A DNA stretch of 64,000 nt from Nonomuraea polychroma. GTDB taxonomy: Bacteria > Actinomycetota > Actinomycetes > Streptosporangiales > Streptosporangiaceae. The notes beneath the pieces were generated by a model. It made no database searches. It saw nothing but the letters and a program-made list of their open reading frames with translations, and was not told the DNA's origin. Positions within the stretch are counted from its first letter, which is position 1, and every line of letters starts with the position of its first letter. Of the stretch, positions 44,001 to 51,154 are shown one piece after another. The position numbers and the translations under genes are program-made. The stretch is taken from NCBI RefSeq assembly GCF_004011505.1, contig NZ_SAUN01000001.1, positions 9,203,501-9,267,500 on the forward strand. The letters are read 5' to 3'.

Positions 44001-45320
44001 TCGCTCGGCAAGAACATCCGCGCGGGAGCCCACTACACCCAGCTGATGGTCTACGACCTCGACGGCGACGGCAGGTCGGAGGTGGTCATGAAGACCGCCG
44101 ACGGCACCGTCGACGGCGCGGGCACCGTCCTGGGCAACCCCAGCAGGGACTACCGCAACTCCAGCGGGTACGTGCTGTCGGGTCCCGAGTACCTGACGGT
44201 GTTCGAAGGGACCACGGGCAAGGCGATCGACACCGTCGACTACACCCCGCCGCGCGGCGACGTGGCGGCGTGGGGCGACGCGTACGGCAACCGCGTGGAC
44301 CGGTTCCTCGCGGCCGTCTCCTACCTCGACGGCGAGCACCCGTCGGTCGTCTTCAGCCGCGGTTACTACACGCGTACGGTCCTGGCCGCCTACGACTTCG
44401 ACGGCAAGGACCTGAAGCAGCGGTGGGTCTTCGACTCCAGCACCCCCGGCAACGGCGCCTTCGCGGGACAGGGCAACCACAACCTGTCCGTCGCGGATCT
44501 CGACGGTGACCAGAAGGATGAGATCGTGTTCGGCTCGATGGCCATCGACGACGACGGCGAGGGCCTGTACAACACCCGGCTGGGTCACGGTGACGCGTTG
44601 CACGTCACCGACCTGGACCCGAGCCGGCCCGGCTACGAGGTGTTCGCGGCCCACGAGGACATGGGCTCGAGCGGCAACCGCGGCGCCACCTTCAGGGACG
44701 CCGACACGGGCGAGGTGCTCTGGTCGATGCCCGCCACGAAGGACACCGGCCGCGCCGCCGCCGCCGACATCGACCCCAAGCACCCGGGCGCCGAGGCGTG
44801 GGCGGTCACGGCGACGGGCGAGTGGAACTCCACGCAGGGTGAGCTGCGCTCCGCCTCCGGCGAGCTGCTCGGGCAGTCGATCCCGGCGGCGAACTTCCTC
44901 GCCTGGTGGGACGGCGACCCGCTGCGCGAGATCGTCGACCACGCCCACGACCAGGCCAAGGGCGTCGGCGTCGGCACGATCTCCAAGTGGGACGGCACCG
45001 CGAGCAAGGAGATCCTCCGCGCGGAGGGCACCTACTCCAACAACTCCACCAAGGGGACGCCGACGCTCCAGGCCGACCTGGTCGGAGACTGGCGGGAGGA
45101 GATCATCTGGCGGTCCCAGGACAGCACCAAGCTGCGTCTCTACACGACCGTTGACGTGACCGACCTCAGGATCCCCACGCTGATGCACGACCCCGTGTAC
45201 CGGCTCTCGGTGGCCTGGCAGAACGTCGGTTACAACCAGCCGCCGCAGGCGGGCTTCTTCATCGGGAACGGCATGACCGCCCCTGAGGCTCCGCGCATCG
45301 TCTACACGCGGGCGCGCTAG
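41058..45320 (+). CDS. Secreted rhamnogalacturonan acetylesterase (CE12)-rhamnogalacturonan lyase (PL11) fusion
   Basis: A 1420-residue exported protein with a Sec signal (MRKTAAIALVLGLLALTPTQ ending AQAG). Domains in order: a galactose-binding-like module (about 28-165), CE12 SGNH esterase with GDST (Ser183), GGRSSKNF, GHND (249-252) and DNTH (365-368), an Fn3-like linker, a second copy of the N-terminal-type module (about 492-630; compare KYDFGPATGPVAAGYTQVTR with FDFGTSDSALQEGYTRVTEA), further Fn3-like linkers, and PL11 lyase from about 830 to the end with calcium loops DLDGDGE, DLDGDGR and DLDGDQ. It would remove acetyl groups and then cleave the rhamnogalacturonan backbone of pectin. It is the largest gene in the window. 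Confidence 0.9.
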   Translation: MRKTAAIALVLGLLALTPTQAQAGEADRAFDFGTSDSALQEGYTRVTEATGYSSAQGYGFADTSGLTSADRATADALRSDFVATGGATFSVDLPNGDYTVSLIAGDATEATDLAITVESMAKVQQTAKAAGQYLEMSFGIALVDGKMDFVFSGTAPKINSLVITRQADRTPGTIPTAYIAGDSTVQTYDPYWAPEAGWGQMIEQFFTTGVAFDNHAIGGRSSKNFISQGRLDTVLRAIRPGDYFFVQFGHNDATVGIPDRYASPADYKEYLKVYVNGARQRGATPVLVTPVSRLDYNATTGKFNVSFPDYVAKMKELAQEENVALIDLSTLSREYLDGIGPEAAKSVFLHVPAGVYGAWPNGATDNTHFQEYGAIQMARLVAGGVKALGLPLSGLVREIEPPAAVPAKPTGLVAGGISNAGAVLKWDAAESADVYKVLRDGALATTSAIPQASVSGLAEGKTYEFRVVAVNGRGDSEPSDPVTITTKRALYKYDFGPATGPVAAGYTQVTRATIYTSEKGFGLTSSANMIDRDRGSALDDLGRDFVAYFGGSYEFKVDVPNGLYGLKAYVGDLLGTARTNISAEGGTAVAVSSSRSVATTAISGIKVTDGQLNVVVSGTTAHLNGLEITPILTAPEGLRAGSVSFDGISASVPLSWTATDGAAGYRIFRAEEGDAKPTLLGKVADTSYTDKTAQIGSRYDYTVTALDPAGDESVPSVAVKVATVDDSVTPPAVPQAPRLGQVEKDSVELRWSGVDGALLYRVQRAEKAEGPYKLIGSTQNPSFTDDKVLTTVPFHYRIVAVNRGGASEPSPSTASRAAAKLKRQMERLNRAPVAVATGSGVYLGWRLLGLDDSGQAFEIWRDGKKIKEITGATNHLDPDGTAQSVYRVAPVGGDPTAEFGVWSQPYTEIALDKPADDYTKDGQPYTYSAGDASVGDLDGDGELDLVLVWNPSNAKDNSQAGYTGLVYVDAYTMAGKRKWRISLGKNIRAGAHYTQLMVYDLDGDGRSEVVMKTADGTVDGAGTVLGNPSRDYRNSSGYVLSGPEYLTVFEGTTGKAIDTVDYTPPRGDVAAWGDAYGNRVDRFLAAVSYLDGEHPSVVFSRGYYTRTVLAAYDFDGKDLKQRWVFDSSTPGNGAFAGQGNHNLSVADLDGDQKDEIVFGSMAIDDDGEGLYNTRLGHGDALHVTDLDPSRPGYEVFAAHEDMGSSGNRGATFRDADTGEVLWSMPATKDTGRAAAADIDPKHPGAEAWAVTATGEWNSTQGELRSASGELLGQSIPAANFLAWWDGDPLREIVDHAHDQAKGVGVGTISKWDGTASKEILRAEGTYSNNSTKGTPTLQADLVGDWREEIIWRSQDSTKLRLYTTVDVTDLRIPTLMHDPVYRLSVAWQNVGYNQPPQAGFFIGNGMTAPEAPRIVYTRAR

Positions 45321-45333
45321 CCATATCCACAGG

Positions 45334-45390
45334 AGGACCTCCGATGTGATGTGGTGCCGGACCCCCGGTCCCGCACCACACGGAGGTCCT
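45334..45390. terminator. Large hairpin terminator after the CE12-PL11 gene
   Basis: AGGACCTCCG pairs with CGGAGGTCCT, and inside it TGTGGTGC pairs with GCACCACA, with a small asymmetric bulge on the left arm. It stands 14 bp after the stop, between convergent genes, and could act both ways. Confidence 0.75.
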
Positions 45391-45490
45391 TCTGGTCGCT
45401 TGCCACCGCCGGCTTGACGCACGGGCAGCCCCGCGAGGCTGGTGCTTCGCGGGGCTGCGGTTGTTTCGTCGAGGTCAACCGCCGATGCGG

Positions 45491-45706
45491 CTACCTGCAG
45501 TACTGGCGCTCCCAGCGTCCGTTCTCGTAGCACCAGTAGCAGTTCCGTCGCCACTCACACTGCTGGGCCGTGCTGGAGGCGTGGGCGGCGTGCCGGGCCT
45601 GCGCGCAGACAGTCGCGTCGGAGGCCTGCGCGGCGCCGGTGATGGTTGCGGAGGTGAGGAGCGTGGGCGCCGCCAGCGCGACGGCGAGAAGCAAACGCTT
45701 GAGCAT
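45491..45706 (-). CDS. Small secreted cysteine-containing protein
   Basis: A 71-residue protein with a clear signal peptide (MLKRLLLAVALAAPTLLTSA, cleavage near residue 28). The mature part of about 42 residues has five cysteines, one in DATVCAQ and four clustered in QQCEWRRNCYWCYENG and QYCR. It is basic and tryptophan/tyrosine-rich at its end. The family is not known to me. The frame is convergent with the CE12-PL11 gene. Coding is supported by the signal peptide and conserved-looking cysteines. Confidence 0.6.
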   Translation of the reverse strand: MLKRLLLAVALAAPTLLTSATITGAAQASDATVCAQARHAAHASSTAQQCEWRRNCYWCYENGRWERQYCR

Positions 45707-46050
45707 CAGAGATCACTCCCTGAAGTGAGACCGAACCTCGGATTGATGGGATCGGATGATGAGCGTCGGTTCCGGGCTCCCGGGATGCGCCGATACAGCG
45801 CTGAACACCATTCAGACTAATCGCGATGTCAGGCGGAATCTCCCGGCCACAGGTAGATTCTCATTTCTGGCACGTCACCACATACGCGTAATCAGCCGCG
45901 CGCCTAGAGAAAATACGGCATCACACCCAGGAAGCCACTCCGAGCCTTCCAGCGCACATTTACCCCGCCGGCGGAATTCTGGACAGCGCTTCCCCTGACT
46001 CTTTCAGGCGGCGACATGGGGACGGCAAATTACCCGTAAGGGGATCAGCG
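45707..46050. other. Intergenic region, nothing recognised
   Basis: A 344-bp stretch of lower GC between the small secreted protein and the MarR gene end. It probably contains the secreted-protein promoter. No gene or repeat is seen. Confidence 0.3.
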
Positions 46051-46518
46051 TCATGATTTCACGTTGTCCAGTTGTTCGAGGATGCGATTGGAGATCCGCG
46101 CCAGCGTGGCGAGTTCGTCCGGAGTCAGGGCGTCGATGACCAGGCGGCGGACCATGGCCACATGCTGAGGGGCGGCGGCTTCGATGACTTTCCGGCCGGT
46201 GGGTGTCAGGACGACAAAGGCCGCACGCCCGTCCTCGGCACATTCCTCCCGGGCCACCAGACCGCGTTTGATCATTCTCGCGATCTGGTGGGACAGGCGG
46301 CTCTGCTCCCACTCCACCGTCTTGGCCAGGTCCTGGAATCGCTGGCGGCCGTCGGGGGTGTCGGTGAGCGCGACGAGGATCTCATAGTCCGCACCGGACA
46401 GCTTGGAGTGCGCCTGCAGGTCACGGCCCAGCCGGGCAGTGAGCCTCAGGTGCAGGCGGATGTAGCTGCGCCAGGCGTCCTGCTCGGCCGGGCTCAGCCA
46501 CTGGGGCGTGTCGTTCAT
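46051..46518 (-). CDS. MarR-family regulator
   Basis: About 155 residues from the ATG at 46516-46518; the frame continues upstream through the operator. Winged-helix features are LTARLGRDLQAHSKLSGADY, VALTDTPDGRQRFQDLAKTV, EWEQSRLSHQIARMIKRGLV and the wing CAEDGRAAFVVLTPTGR. It diverges from the truncated NmrA-like gene at 46637, its probable former target, and the intergenic region holds a 9-bp-arm inverted repeat. Confidence 0.92.
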   Translation of the reverse strand: MNDTPQWLSPAEQDAWRSYIRLHLRLTARLGRDLQAHSKLSGADYEILVALTDTPDGRQRFQDLAKTVEWEQSRLSHQIARMIKRGLVAREECAEDGRAAFVVLTPTGRKVIEAAAPQHVAMVRRLVIDALTPDELATLARISNRILEQLDNVKS

Positions 46519-46542
46519 ACGGCTGGAGTCTACCCAGGCCCT

Positions 46543-46602
46543 TGACATGTCATGCATCTTTTTCGCTAAGGTACATGACATATCAACTGATGCGTCATGT
46601 AC
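46543..46602. promoter_or_regulatory. MarR operator region
   Basis: GTACATGAC (46571-46579) and GTCATGTAC (46594-46602) form a perfect 9-bp-arm inverted repeat with a 14-bp spacer. The related palindrome TGACATGTCA lies at 46543-46552. TTGACA (46542-46547) and TAAGGT (46567-46572) could be the -35 and -10 of the plus-strand promoter, so repressor binding would block it. Confidence 0.7.
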
Positions 46603-46636
46603 GCTCAGGCTCTCATGCAACGGAGGGGCAAATGCC

Positions 46637-46753
46637 GTGGCGGACAAGAAAGTGATCGCAGTGGTCGGTGCGACCGGTGCCCAAGGCGGCGGCCGGCGCA
46701 TTCACCGCCGCGTAGGCCGGATCATGGAAGCGTGCAGTCCCGTTGGTAGTTGA
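46637..46753 (+). pseudogene. NmrA-like NAD(P)-binding gene reduced to its N-terminal stub
   Basis: A GTG after CGGAGGGG opens VADKKVIAVVGATGAQGGG, the exact N-terminus expected of an NmrA-like, NAD(P)-sensing SDR. After 19 residues similarity stops (RRIHRRVGRIMEA) and the frame ends at 46753. The remaining roughly 270 residues are gone. It still has its promoter, ribosome binding site and MarR operator. The pirin gene may now use this promoter. Confidence 0.65.
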
Positions 46754-46783
46754 AGAGAGAACAGATTGGGTGGGGTGGTTTCG

Positions 46784-47773
46784 GTGAGCAATGTGGAAGC
46801 CCAGCCTGTCGAGATGAGGTGTGGAGAGCCGGCGGACGACAGGCGGCCGACTGCGGCGCCCGAGGTCGACGTGCTCTCTGCGCGGAACGTACCTCTCGGC
46901 GGGCCGCGGGCGATGTCCGTGCGGCGCACCCTGCCACAGCGGGCCCGGACGTTGATCGGGGCCTGGTGCTTCGCCGATCACTACGGCCCCGATGACGTGG
47001 CCCGGACGGGTGGCATGGAGGTGGCGCCGCATCCGCACACCGGCCTGCAGACGGTGAGCTGGCTGTTCAGCGGGGAGGTCGAACACCGCGACAGTCTCGG
47101 CAGTCACGCCTTCATCCGGCCCGGTGAGATGAACCTCATGACCGGCGGGTACGGCATCGCCCACTCGGAGGTCTCCACTCCGCGCACCACCATCCTCCAC
47201 GGCGTCCAGTTGTGGGTGGCGCTGCCCGAAGAGCACCGCAACGCCGAACGGGATTTTCAGCACCACGTACCCGAACCCATGCGCATCGACGGGGCCGAGA
47301 TCAGGGTGTTCCTGGGCTCGCTCGCCGGAGACGTCTCCCCGGTGCGGACTTTCACACCCCTGCTCGGCACCGAGATCACCCTTGAACCGCGCGCGGCGAT
47401 CACACTCACCGTGGACACCGCTTTCGAGCACGGCGTTCTGGTGGACAGCGGGGACGTCCGCGTGGCCGGCACCGTGCTGCGCCCGGCGGAGCTCGGTTAT
47501 GTCCGCCCCGGCGTCGACGCCCTTGTGCTGGAGAACGTGTCGGACGGCCCGGCGCGGACGATCCTGCTCGGCGGCACTCCGTTCGAGGAGGAGATCGTCA
47601 TGTGGTGGAACTTCATCGGCCGCACGCATGAGGACATCGTGCGGGCCCGAGAAGACTGGGAGGCTTCCTCCGACCGCTTCGGCGTCGTCGCGGGATATCC
47701 GGGGGACCGCCTTCCGGCGCCTGCTCTGCCCAACGCCACCATCAAGCCGCGGGGGAACCCCCCACGTCACTAG
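46784..47773 (+). CDS. Pirin-family protein
   Basis: About 329 residues; the start is uncertain among a GTG at 46784 (chosen, after GGGGTGG), a TTG at 46766 and other GTG codons. It is a bicupin pirin: APHPHTGLQTVSWLFSGEVE with the metal-binding histidines and glutamate, GEMNLMTGGYGIAHSEVS and LHGVQLWVALPEEHR. Pirins are iron-binding; some have quercetinase activity and some act as redox regulators. It lies just behind the truncated NmrA gene and so may be driven by the MarR-controlled promoter. Confidence 0.88.
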   Translation: MSNVEAQPVEMRCGEPADDRRPTAAPEVDVLSARNVPLGGPRAMSVRRTLPQRARTLIGAWCFADHYGPDDVARTGGMEVAPHPHTGLQTVSWLFSGEVEHRDSLGSHAFIRPGEMNLMTGGYGIAHSEVSTPRTTILHGVQLWVALPEEHRNAERDFQHHVPEPMRIDGAEIRVFLGSLAGDVSPVRTFTPLLGTEITLEPRAAITLTVDTAFEHGVLVDSGDVRVAGTVLRPAELGYVRPGVDALVLENVSDGPARTILLGGTPFEEEIVMWWNFIGRTHEDIVRAREDWEASSDRFGVVAGYPGDRLPAPALPNATIKPRGNPPRH

Positions 47774-47796
47774 GCCGTGTCACACCGCGGTGGTAC

Positions 47797-48048
47797 GTGA
47801 CGTGGACGCGGTTCAGGCATTCTCACATCCTGGGCGTGTCGGGAGATGACCTGCTGTCCCGCTGCGACGCGGTCCTGCGCATCGGCGGTCCCTCCGAAGG
47901 AGCCGACCAGATGGTCGGCCAAGCCCGCGCCCAGGGCAAGGACGTCTACGCGAGCCTGGCCGATGTCCCCACCGCACGCCGAGCACCCACGCAGACGAGA
48001 TCCCGCACCTCACGTGAGACATCCGTGAAGTGTTCATCATCCCTTTAG
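47797..48048 (+). pseudogene. C-terminal fragment of a DUF4406-like protein
   Basis: The frame reads GDDLLSRCDAVLRIGGPSEG followed by ADQMVGQARAQGKDVYASLA, which resembles the end of DUF4406/nucleoside 2-deoxyribosyltransferase-like proteins. The N-terminal half is absent, and about 25 residues after the match look unrelated. It is probably a gene remnant, although an 83-codon frame from a GTG is open. Confidence 0.4.
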
Positions 48049-48121
48049 CCATCTTTGTCTTTATTGACCGCGATCAGCGGTGATCATGACGGTGTCCGTC
48101 GCATCCCCGCAAGGAGGCTTC

Positions 48122-48535
48122 GTGCACACTTCGCAACGGTCTGGCCCTTCCTGGACGGTAAGGCTCACCGTCATCCTCGCCGCCATCACCTCCCTGATCG
48201 CCCTGGTCCACATCACCCCCGCCAACGCCGCCGTCTACGGCTCCTGCACGATCTCGCGCTGCGCCGACGCGCGCACGGCCAAATCGATCTGGGCTTCCAA
48301 GGGCTACCCCACCACCAGAGGCTGGTACTCCTGGCCGGACGGCAAGTACAACTTCGCCGGCGGACGCTTCTACAACCGCGAGGGCCAGCTGCCCAGCGGC
48401 GCCACCTACTATGAGTACGACGTGTACTCCCGGCCGTACGGTGCCGCGCGTGACGCCTACCGGATCGTGGTCAACCGCAGCACCGGCGTGGCGTGGTTCT
48501 CGCCCAACCACTACACCGACTTCTACCGACTCTAG
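48122..48535 (+). CDS. Secreted guanyl-specific ribonuclease (RNase N1/Sa family)
   Basis: About 137 residues from a GTG at 48122 that follows AAGGAGG. It has a signal peptide (VRLTVILAAITSLIALVHIT, cleavage after PANA near residue 36). The mature enzyme of about 100 residues carries the family core GGRFYNREGQLPSG, general base Glu98 (TYYEYDV), Arg114 (AYRIVV) and His130 (SPNHYTDFYRL), plus a cysteine pair (SCTISRC). It would cut RNA after guanine outside the cell. The barstar-like inhibitor gene begins 8 bp after its stop, so the pair is an exported toxin with cytoplasmic immunity. Confidence 0.9.
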   Translation: MHTSQRSGPSWTVRLTVILAAITSLIALVHITPANAAVYGSCTISRCADARTAKSIWASKGYPTTRGWYSWPDGKYNFAGGRFYNREGQLPSGATYYEYDVYSRPYGAARDAYRIVVNRSTGVAWFSPNHYTDFYRL

Positions 48536-48543
48536 GAACACCC

Positions 48544-48912
48544 ATGACCTCCGCCGCACGTCCGCTGCCGTACTGGCTGACGGTGTCCACCGGCCCGGCG
48601 CCGGCGGTGATCGATGGGCGGGCTTGCCGGACCCGCGCCGCCTTCTTCGAGGAGGTGGCGCGGGTTCTGCACTTCCCCGACTACTTCGGCCGCAATTGGG
48701 ACGCCCTCACCGATTGCCTGCGCGACACGGGCGCCATCGCCCTGATCGTGGAGCACGCCGAGGAACTGCTCGGCGCCGAACCTCCCGAGCAGTTCGCTAC
48801 CTTGCTGGCCGTCCTCGCCGACGCTGCAGAGGCCGGGCTGACCGTGACTCTGTGCACCGACCCAGGCCATGAGGCCCTGCTCCGGCAACGGACCACCGCC
48901 GCCCTGACCTGA
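48544..48912 (+). CDS. Barstar-family ribonuclease inhibitor
   Basis: About 122 residues from the ATG at 48544 after AGGAA. It shows the barstar fold, with the interaction helix YFGRNWDALTDCL (47-59) carrying the tyrosine, aspartate and leucine that plug the nuclease active site. There is no signal peptide, so it acts in the cytoplasm, protecting the producer. It is longer at the N-terminus than Bacillus barstar. It directly follows the ribonuclease gene in the same operon. Confidence 0.9.
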   Translation: MTSAARPLPYWLTVSTGPAPAVIDGRACRTRAAFFEEVARVLHFPDYFGRNWDALTDCLRDTGAIALIVEHAEELLGAEPPEQFATLLAVLADAAEAGLTVTLCTDPGHEALLRQRTTAALT

Positions 48913-49019
48913 CTGTCATCCGGGTGCCCCACTCTCGTGAGCGGCACCCTGCGTACTCCGCGTGCCTGACGGTGTGGAGCTTGGTCGAGAACTCGAATCC
49001 CGACTTCGGGTGAAAGAGG

Positions 49020-49649
49020 ATGACCACACCGAGGAACGGAGCACAGGCTTTGAGAGCCGATGTGAGCCTGGAGGACGCGACGCTGATCCAGCGGTCCAGG
49101 CGTGATCCCGACGCCTTCGCGGCGTTATTCGACCGGCATGCGCCCGCCCTGCACCGCTATGTGACGCGGCGGCTGGGCGACTCGCTGGCCGACGATGTCG
49201 TGGCGGAGACGTTCCTGGCCGCCTTCAAGCGCCGTGACCGCTACGACGTCAGCCATCCCGACGCCCGCCCTTGGCTGTACGGCATCGCGGCCAACGTGAT
49301 CGGCAAGCATCGCCGTACCGAAGTGCGTTTCTACCTCGCCTTGGCGAGGACTGGAGTCGACGAAGTGGCGGAGAGCTACGCCGACCGGGTCGAGGCCCGC
49401 GTCTCCGCGTCGGCGGCACACCGTGATCTCGCGGGGGCGCTCGCGGTGCTGTCGCCGGAAGACCGCGAGGTCCTCTTGTTGATCGCCTGGGCGGATCTGA
49501 GCTACGAGGAAGTGGCGCTCGCCCTCGGCATACCCATTGGCACGGTCCGCTCGCGGCTGCATCGCGCCAGGAAGAAGACGCGCGCGGCGCTGGGCGGCGT
49601 CGATCCGTCCGCCGTCGTCACGGACGAGGAGGAGACAGAGCGTGGATGA
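49020..49649 (+). CDS. ECF-type RNA polymerase sigma factor
   Basis: A 209-residue sigma factor with region 2 (DPDAFAALFDRHAPALHRYV, then LADDVVAETFLAAFKRR and the DARPWLYGIAANVI segment) and region 4 (LSPEDREVLLLIAWADLSYE, then GTVRSRLHRARKKTRAALGG). It overlaps the CU044_5270 gene by 8 bp. Such sigma factors act with an adjacent membrane partner, here most likely the CU044_5270 protein. Confidence 0.93.
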   Translation: MTTPRNGAQALRADVSLEDATLIQRSRRDPDAFAALFDRHAPALHRYVTRRLGDSLADDVVAETFLAAFKRRDRYDVSHPDARPWLYGIAANVIGKHRRTEVRFYLALARTGVDEVAESYADRVEARVSASAAHRDLAGALAVLSPEDREVLLLIAWADLSYEEVALALGIPIGTVRSRLHRARKKTRAALGGVDPSAVVTDEEETERG

Positions 49650-50592
49650 CCTGACGATCCTCGGTGAGATGCGTGCCGACGCGCCACAGCCGGACGCCGT
49701 CCGGCTGCGCAGGGTCCGCCGTCGGGTGATGCGGCGCAGGCGGAGGTTCGTGATCATGCCGTCGGTTCTGGTCGCGGCCGTGGCGGTCGTCGTGATCGCC
49801 GTCTCGATGGCCCACAGGCCACCGGAAGAACGGACCCTTCCTGCCGCGGAGACGGTCCTGCTCAACTCGAAGACCGTGCTGGAAGAGGCGGCGAAGACCG
49901 TCGAGAAGCGTGCCGACGCGCCGGAGCCCAGACCCGATCAGTGGCAGTACACCAAGACCCTCAACGTGCAGCCTGCCGACGGCCGGACCAGGACGTACGA
50001 GAGCTGGCTGCGCTATGACGGCAAGCAGAGTGCCGGACGGGACCCGGAGGGGAACTTCCAGGTGCAGGATCTTCCGCCCGATCCCGGGGATGATGATCTC
50101 TCGCCTCAGCAGTACCGGCAGAAGCTGCTCAAGCTCCCGACGGATCCGGACGCACTGCTCGCGCACGTCCAAGGCGATCGGCACTGGATCGACTACCCCA
50201 AGGAGGAGGGGGTGCCGAAGGGCGTCGAGGATCCGGACTCGCGGGCCTACCGCATCCTCTCGGTGTACCTGAACCAGCAGGCGGTCATGCCGCCCGACCT
50301 CGAGGCGGCCATCTTCCGCGCGATGGCGAAGATCCCGGGGGTGAAGATCGAGCAGGGTGTCAGGGACGCGACCGGGCGTACCGGGCTCGGGATGTTCCGA
50401 TCCACCCCCGGTGAGGAGGGGCAACGCCGCTACCTCATTCTCGATCCTCGTACCTACCGCGTGCTGGCGGATCAGTCGATCTGGCTGCAAGACGAGCTGA
50501 TCGGGGGAGAGGTGGCCTACAAGAAGGGTGCCGTCTTCGCCGCTGTGTTGCTCGCGTCCGGCATCGTGGACCGGCCCGGCGACGTCCCCTAG
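49642..50592 (+). CDS. CU044_5270 family membrane protein, partner of the ECF sigma factor
   Basis: About 316 residues from the GTG at 49642 (coupled to the sigma gene; its stop overlaps). A short cytoplasmic N-terminus with an arginine cluster precedes one membrane segment (FVIMPSVLVAAVAVVVIAVS, about residues 36-56). A large extracytoplasmic domain follows, with YESWLRYDGKQSAGRD and the FRSTPGEEGQRRYLILDP segment. The CU044_5270 family occurs almost always downstream of ECF sigma genes in actinomycetes and probably acts as an anti-sigma-like or sensor protein. Confidence 0.88.
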   Translation: MDDLTILGEMRADAPQPDAVRLRRVRRRVMRRRRRFVIMPSVLVAAVAVVVIAVSMAHRPPEERTLPAAETVLLNSKTVLEEAAKTVEKRADAPEPRPDQWQYTKTLNVQPADGRTRTYESWLRYDGKQSAGRDPEGNFQVQDLPPDPGDDDLSPQQYRQKLLKLPTDPDALLAHVQGDRHWIDYPKEEGVPKGVEDPDSRAYRILSVYLNQQAVMPPDLEAAIFRAMAKIPGVKIEQGVRDATGRTGLGMFRSTPGEEGQRRYLILDPRTYRVLADQSIWLQDELIGGEVAYKKGAVFAAVLLASGIVDRPGDVP

Positions 50593-51154
50593 CCCCGTTT
50601 CCGCACGTCACCGCGACTGAGCTGCGCTCCCTCCGTCACCCCGCCGCAGTTCGGTGGCGGTCCCTCGGGGGAGGGAGGTGGCGGAGGGGAGGGGCCTCCA
50701 GGCGGGACAGGAAGCGGTCGCCACTTCTCGATCACGCCCGTTCGGTGAGGAAGTCGCGCTCGGGGCCGGCGGGCGCCAGGGCGTCGGCGTGCACGGCGTT
50801 GATGGCGGCCTGCAACTGGTACGGTCCCGGCCAAGCGGTGTGGCAGTTCGCCACCACCGACCCGATCGTGGTCCACCACCGTAGCGGCCGGTTCGCCGAC
50901 CCGGTGCCCGTCCTGCCCACGGCCTCGCTGCCCGTCCGGCTCCTCGCCCACCTGGCCCGGCACCTGCAGCCCTGACGTCCGGCCCTGCCCGCCGGTCCGC
51001 CGGGACTGGCGGGGACGTCGGGGTACGGCGCCGGAAGCCGTTTCTCCAGCGCACTCTCACCGCGCAGCTAAATCATGAAATATCAACTCTTGTCCTGATT
51101 TGAGATCGCGGAGACACTGCGAGCGGAGCCGGGGTGGGGACAGGGGGATTCGCC
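50593..51154. other. Intergenic region holding a sigma-factor relic
   Basis: A 562-bp gap without an intact gene. The only recognisable part is the reverse-strand ECF-sigma remnant at 50732-50860, described separately. The remainder, including the 100 bp before the secreted propeller gene, has no visible repeats. Confidence 0.3.
50732..50860 (-). pseudogene. C-terminal remnant of an ECF sigma factor (SigJ/DUF6596-like)
   Basis: The reverse strand reads WPGPYQLQAAINAVHADALA then PAGPERDFLTERA and a stop. GPYxLQAAIxAxHA is diagnostic of the C-terminal domain of SigJ-like sigma factors, and the last 13 residues resemble the normal end of that domain, with the part between missing. It is probably an internally deleted remnant. 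Confidence 0.45.

Noticed and set aside
41358..45554. A 1398-codon open frame antisense to the CE12-PL11 gene
   Set aside because: Long antisense frames arise from high-GC codon use. It is low-complexity, rich in V, R, G and D, has no domain, and lies exactly opposite a well-supported gene.
50745..50975. Plus-strand frame ending in VWQFATTDPIVVHHRSG...
   Set aside because: It looks protein-like only because it is the antisense of the SigJ-like remnant, which has a diagnostic motif on the reverse strand.
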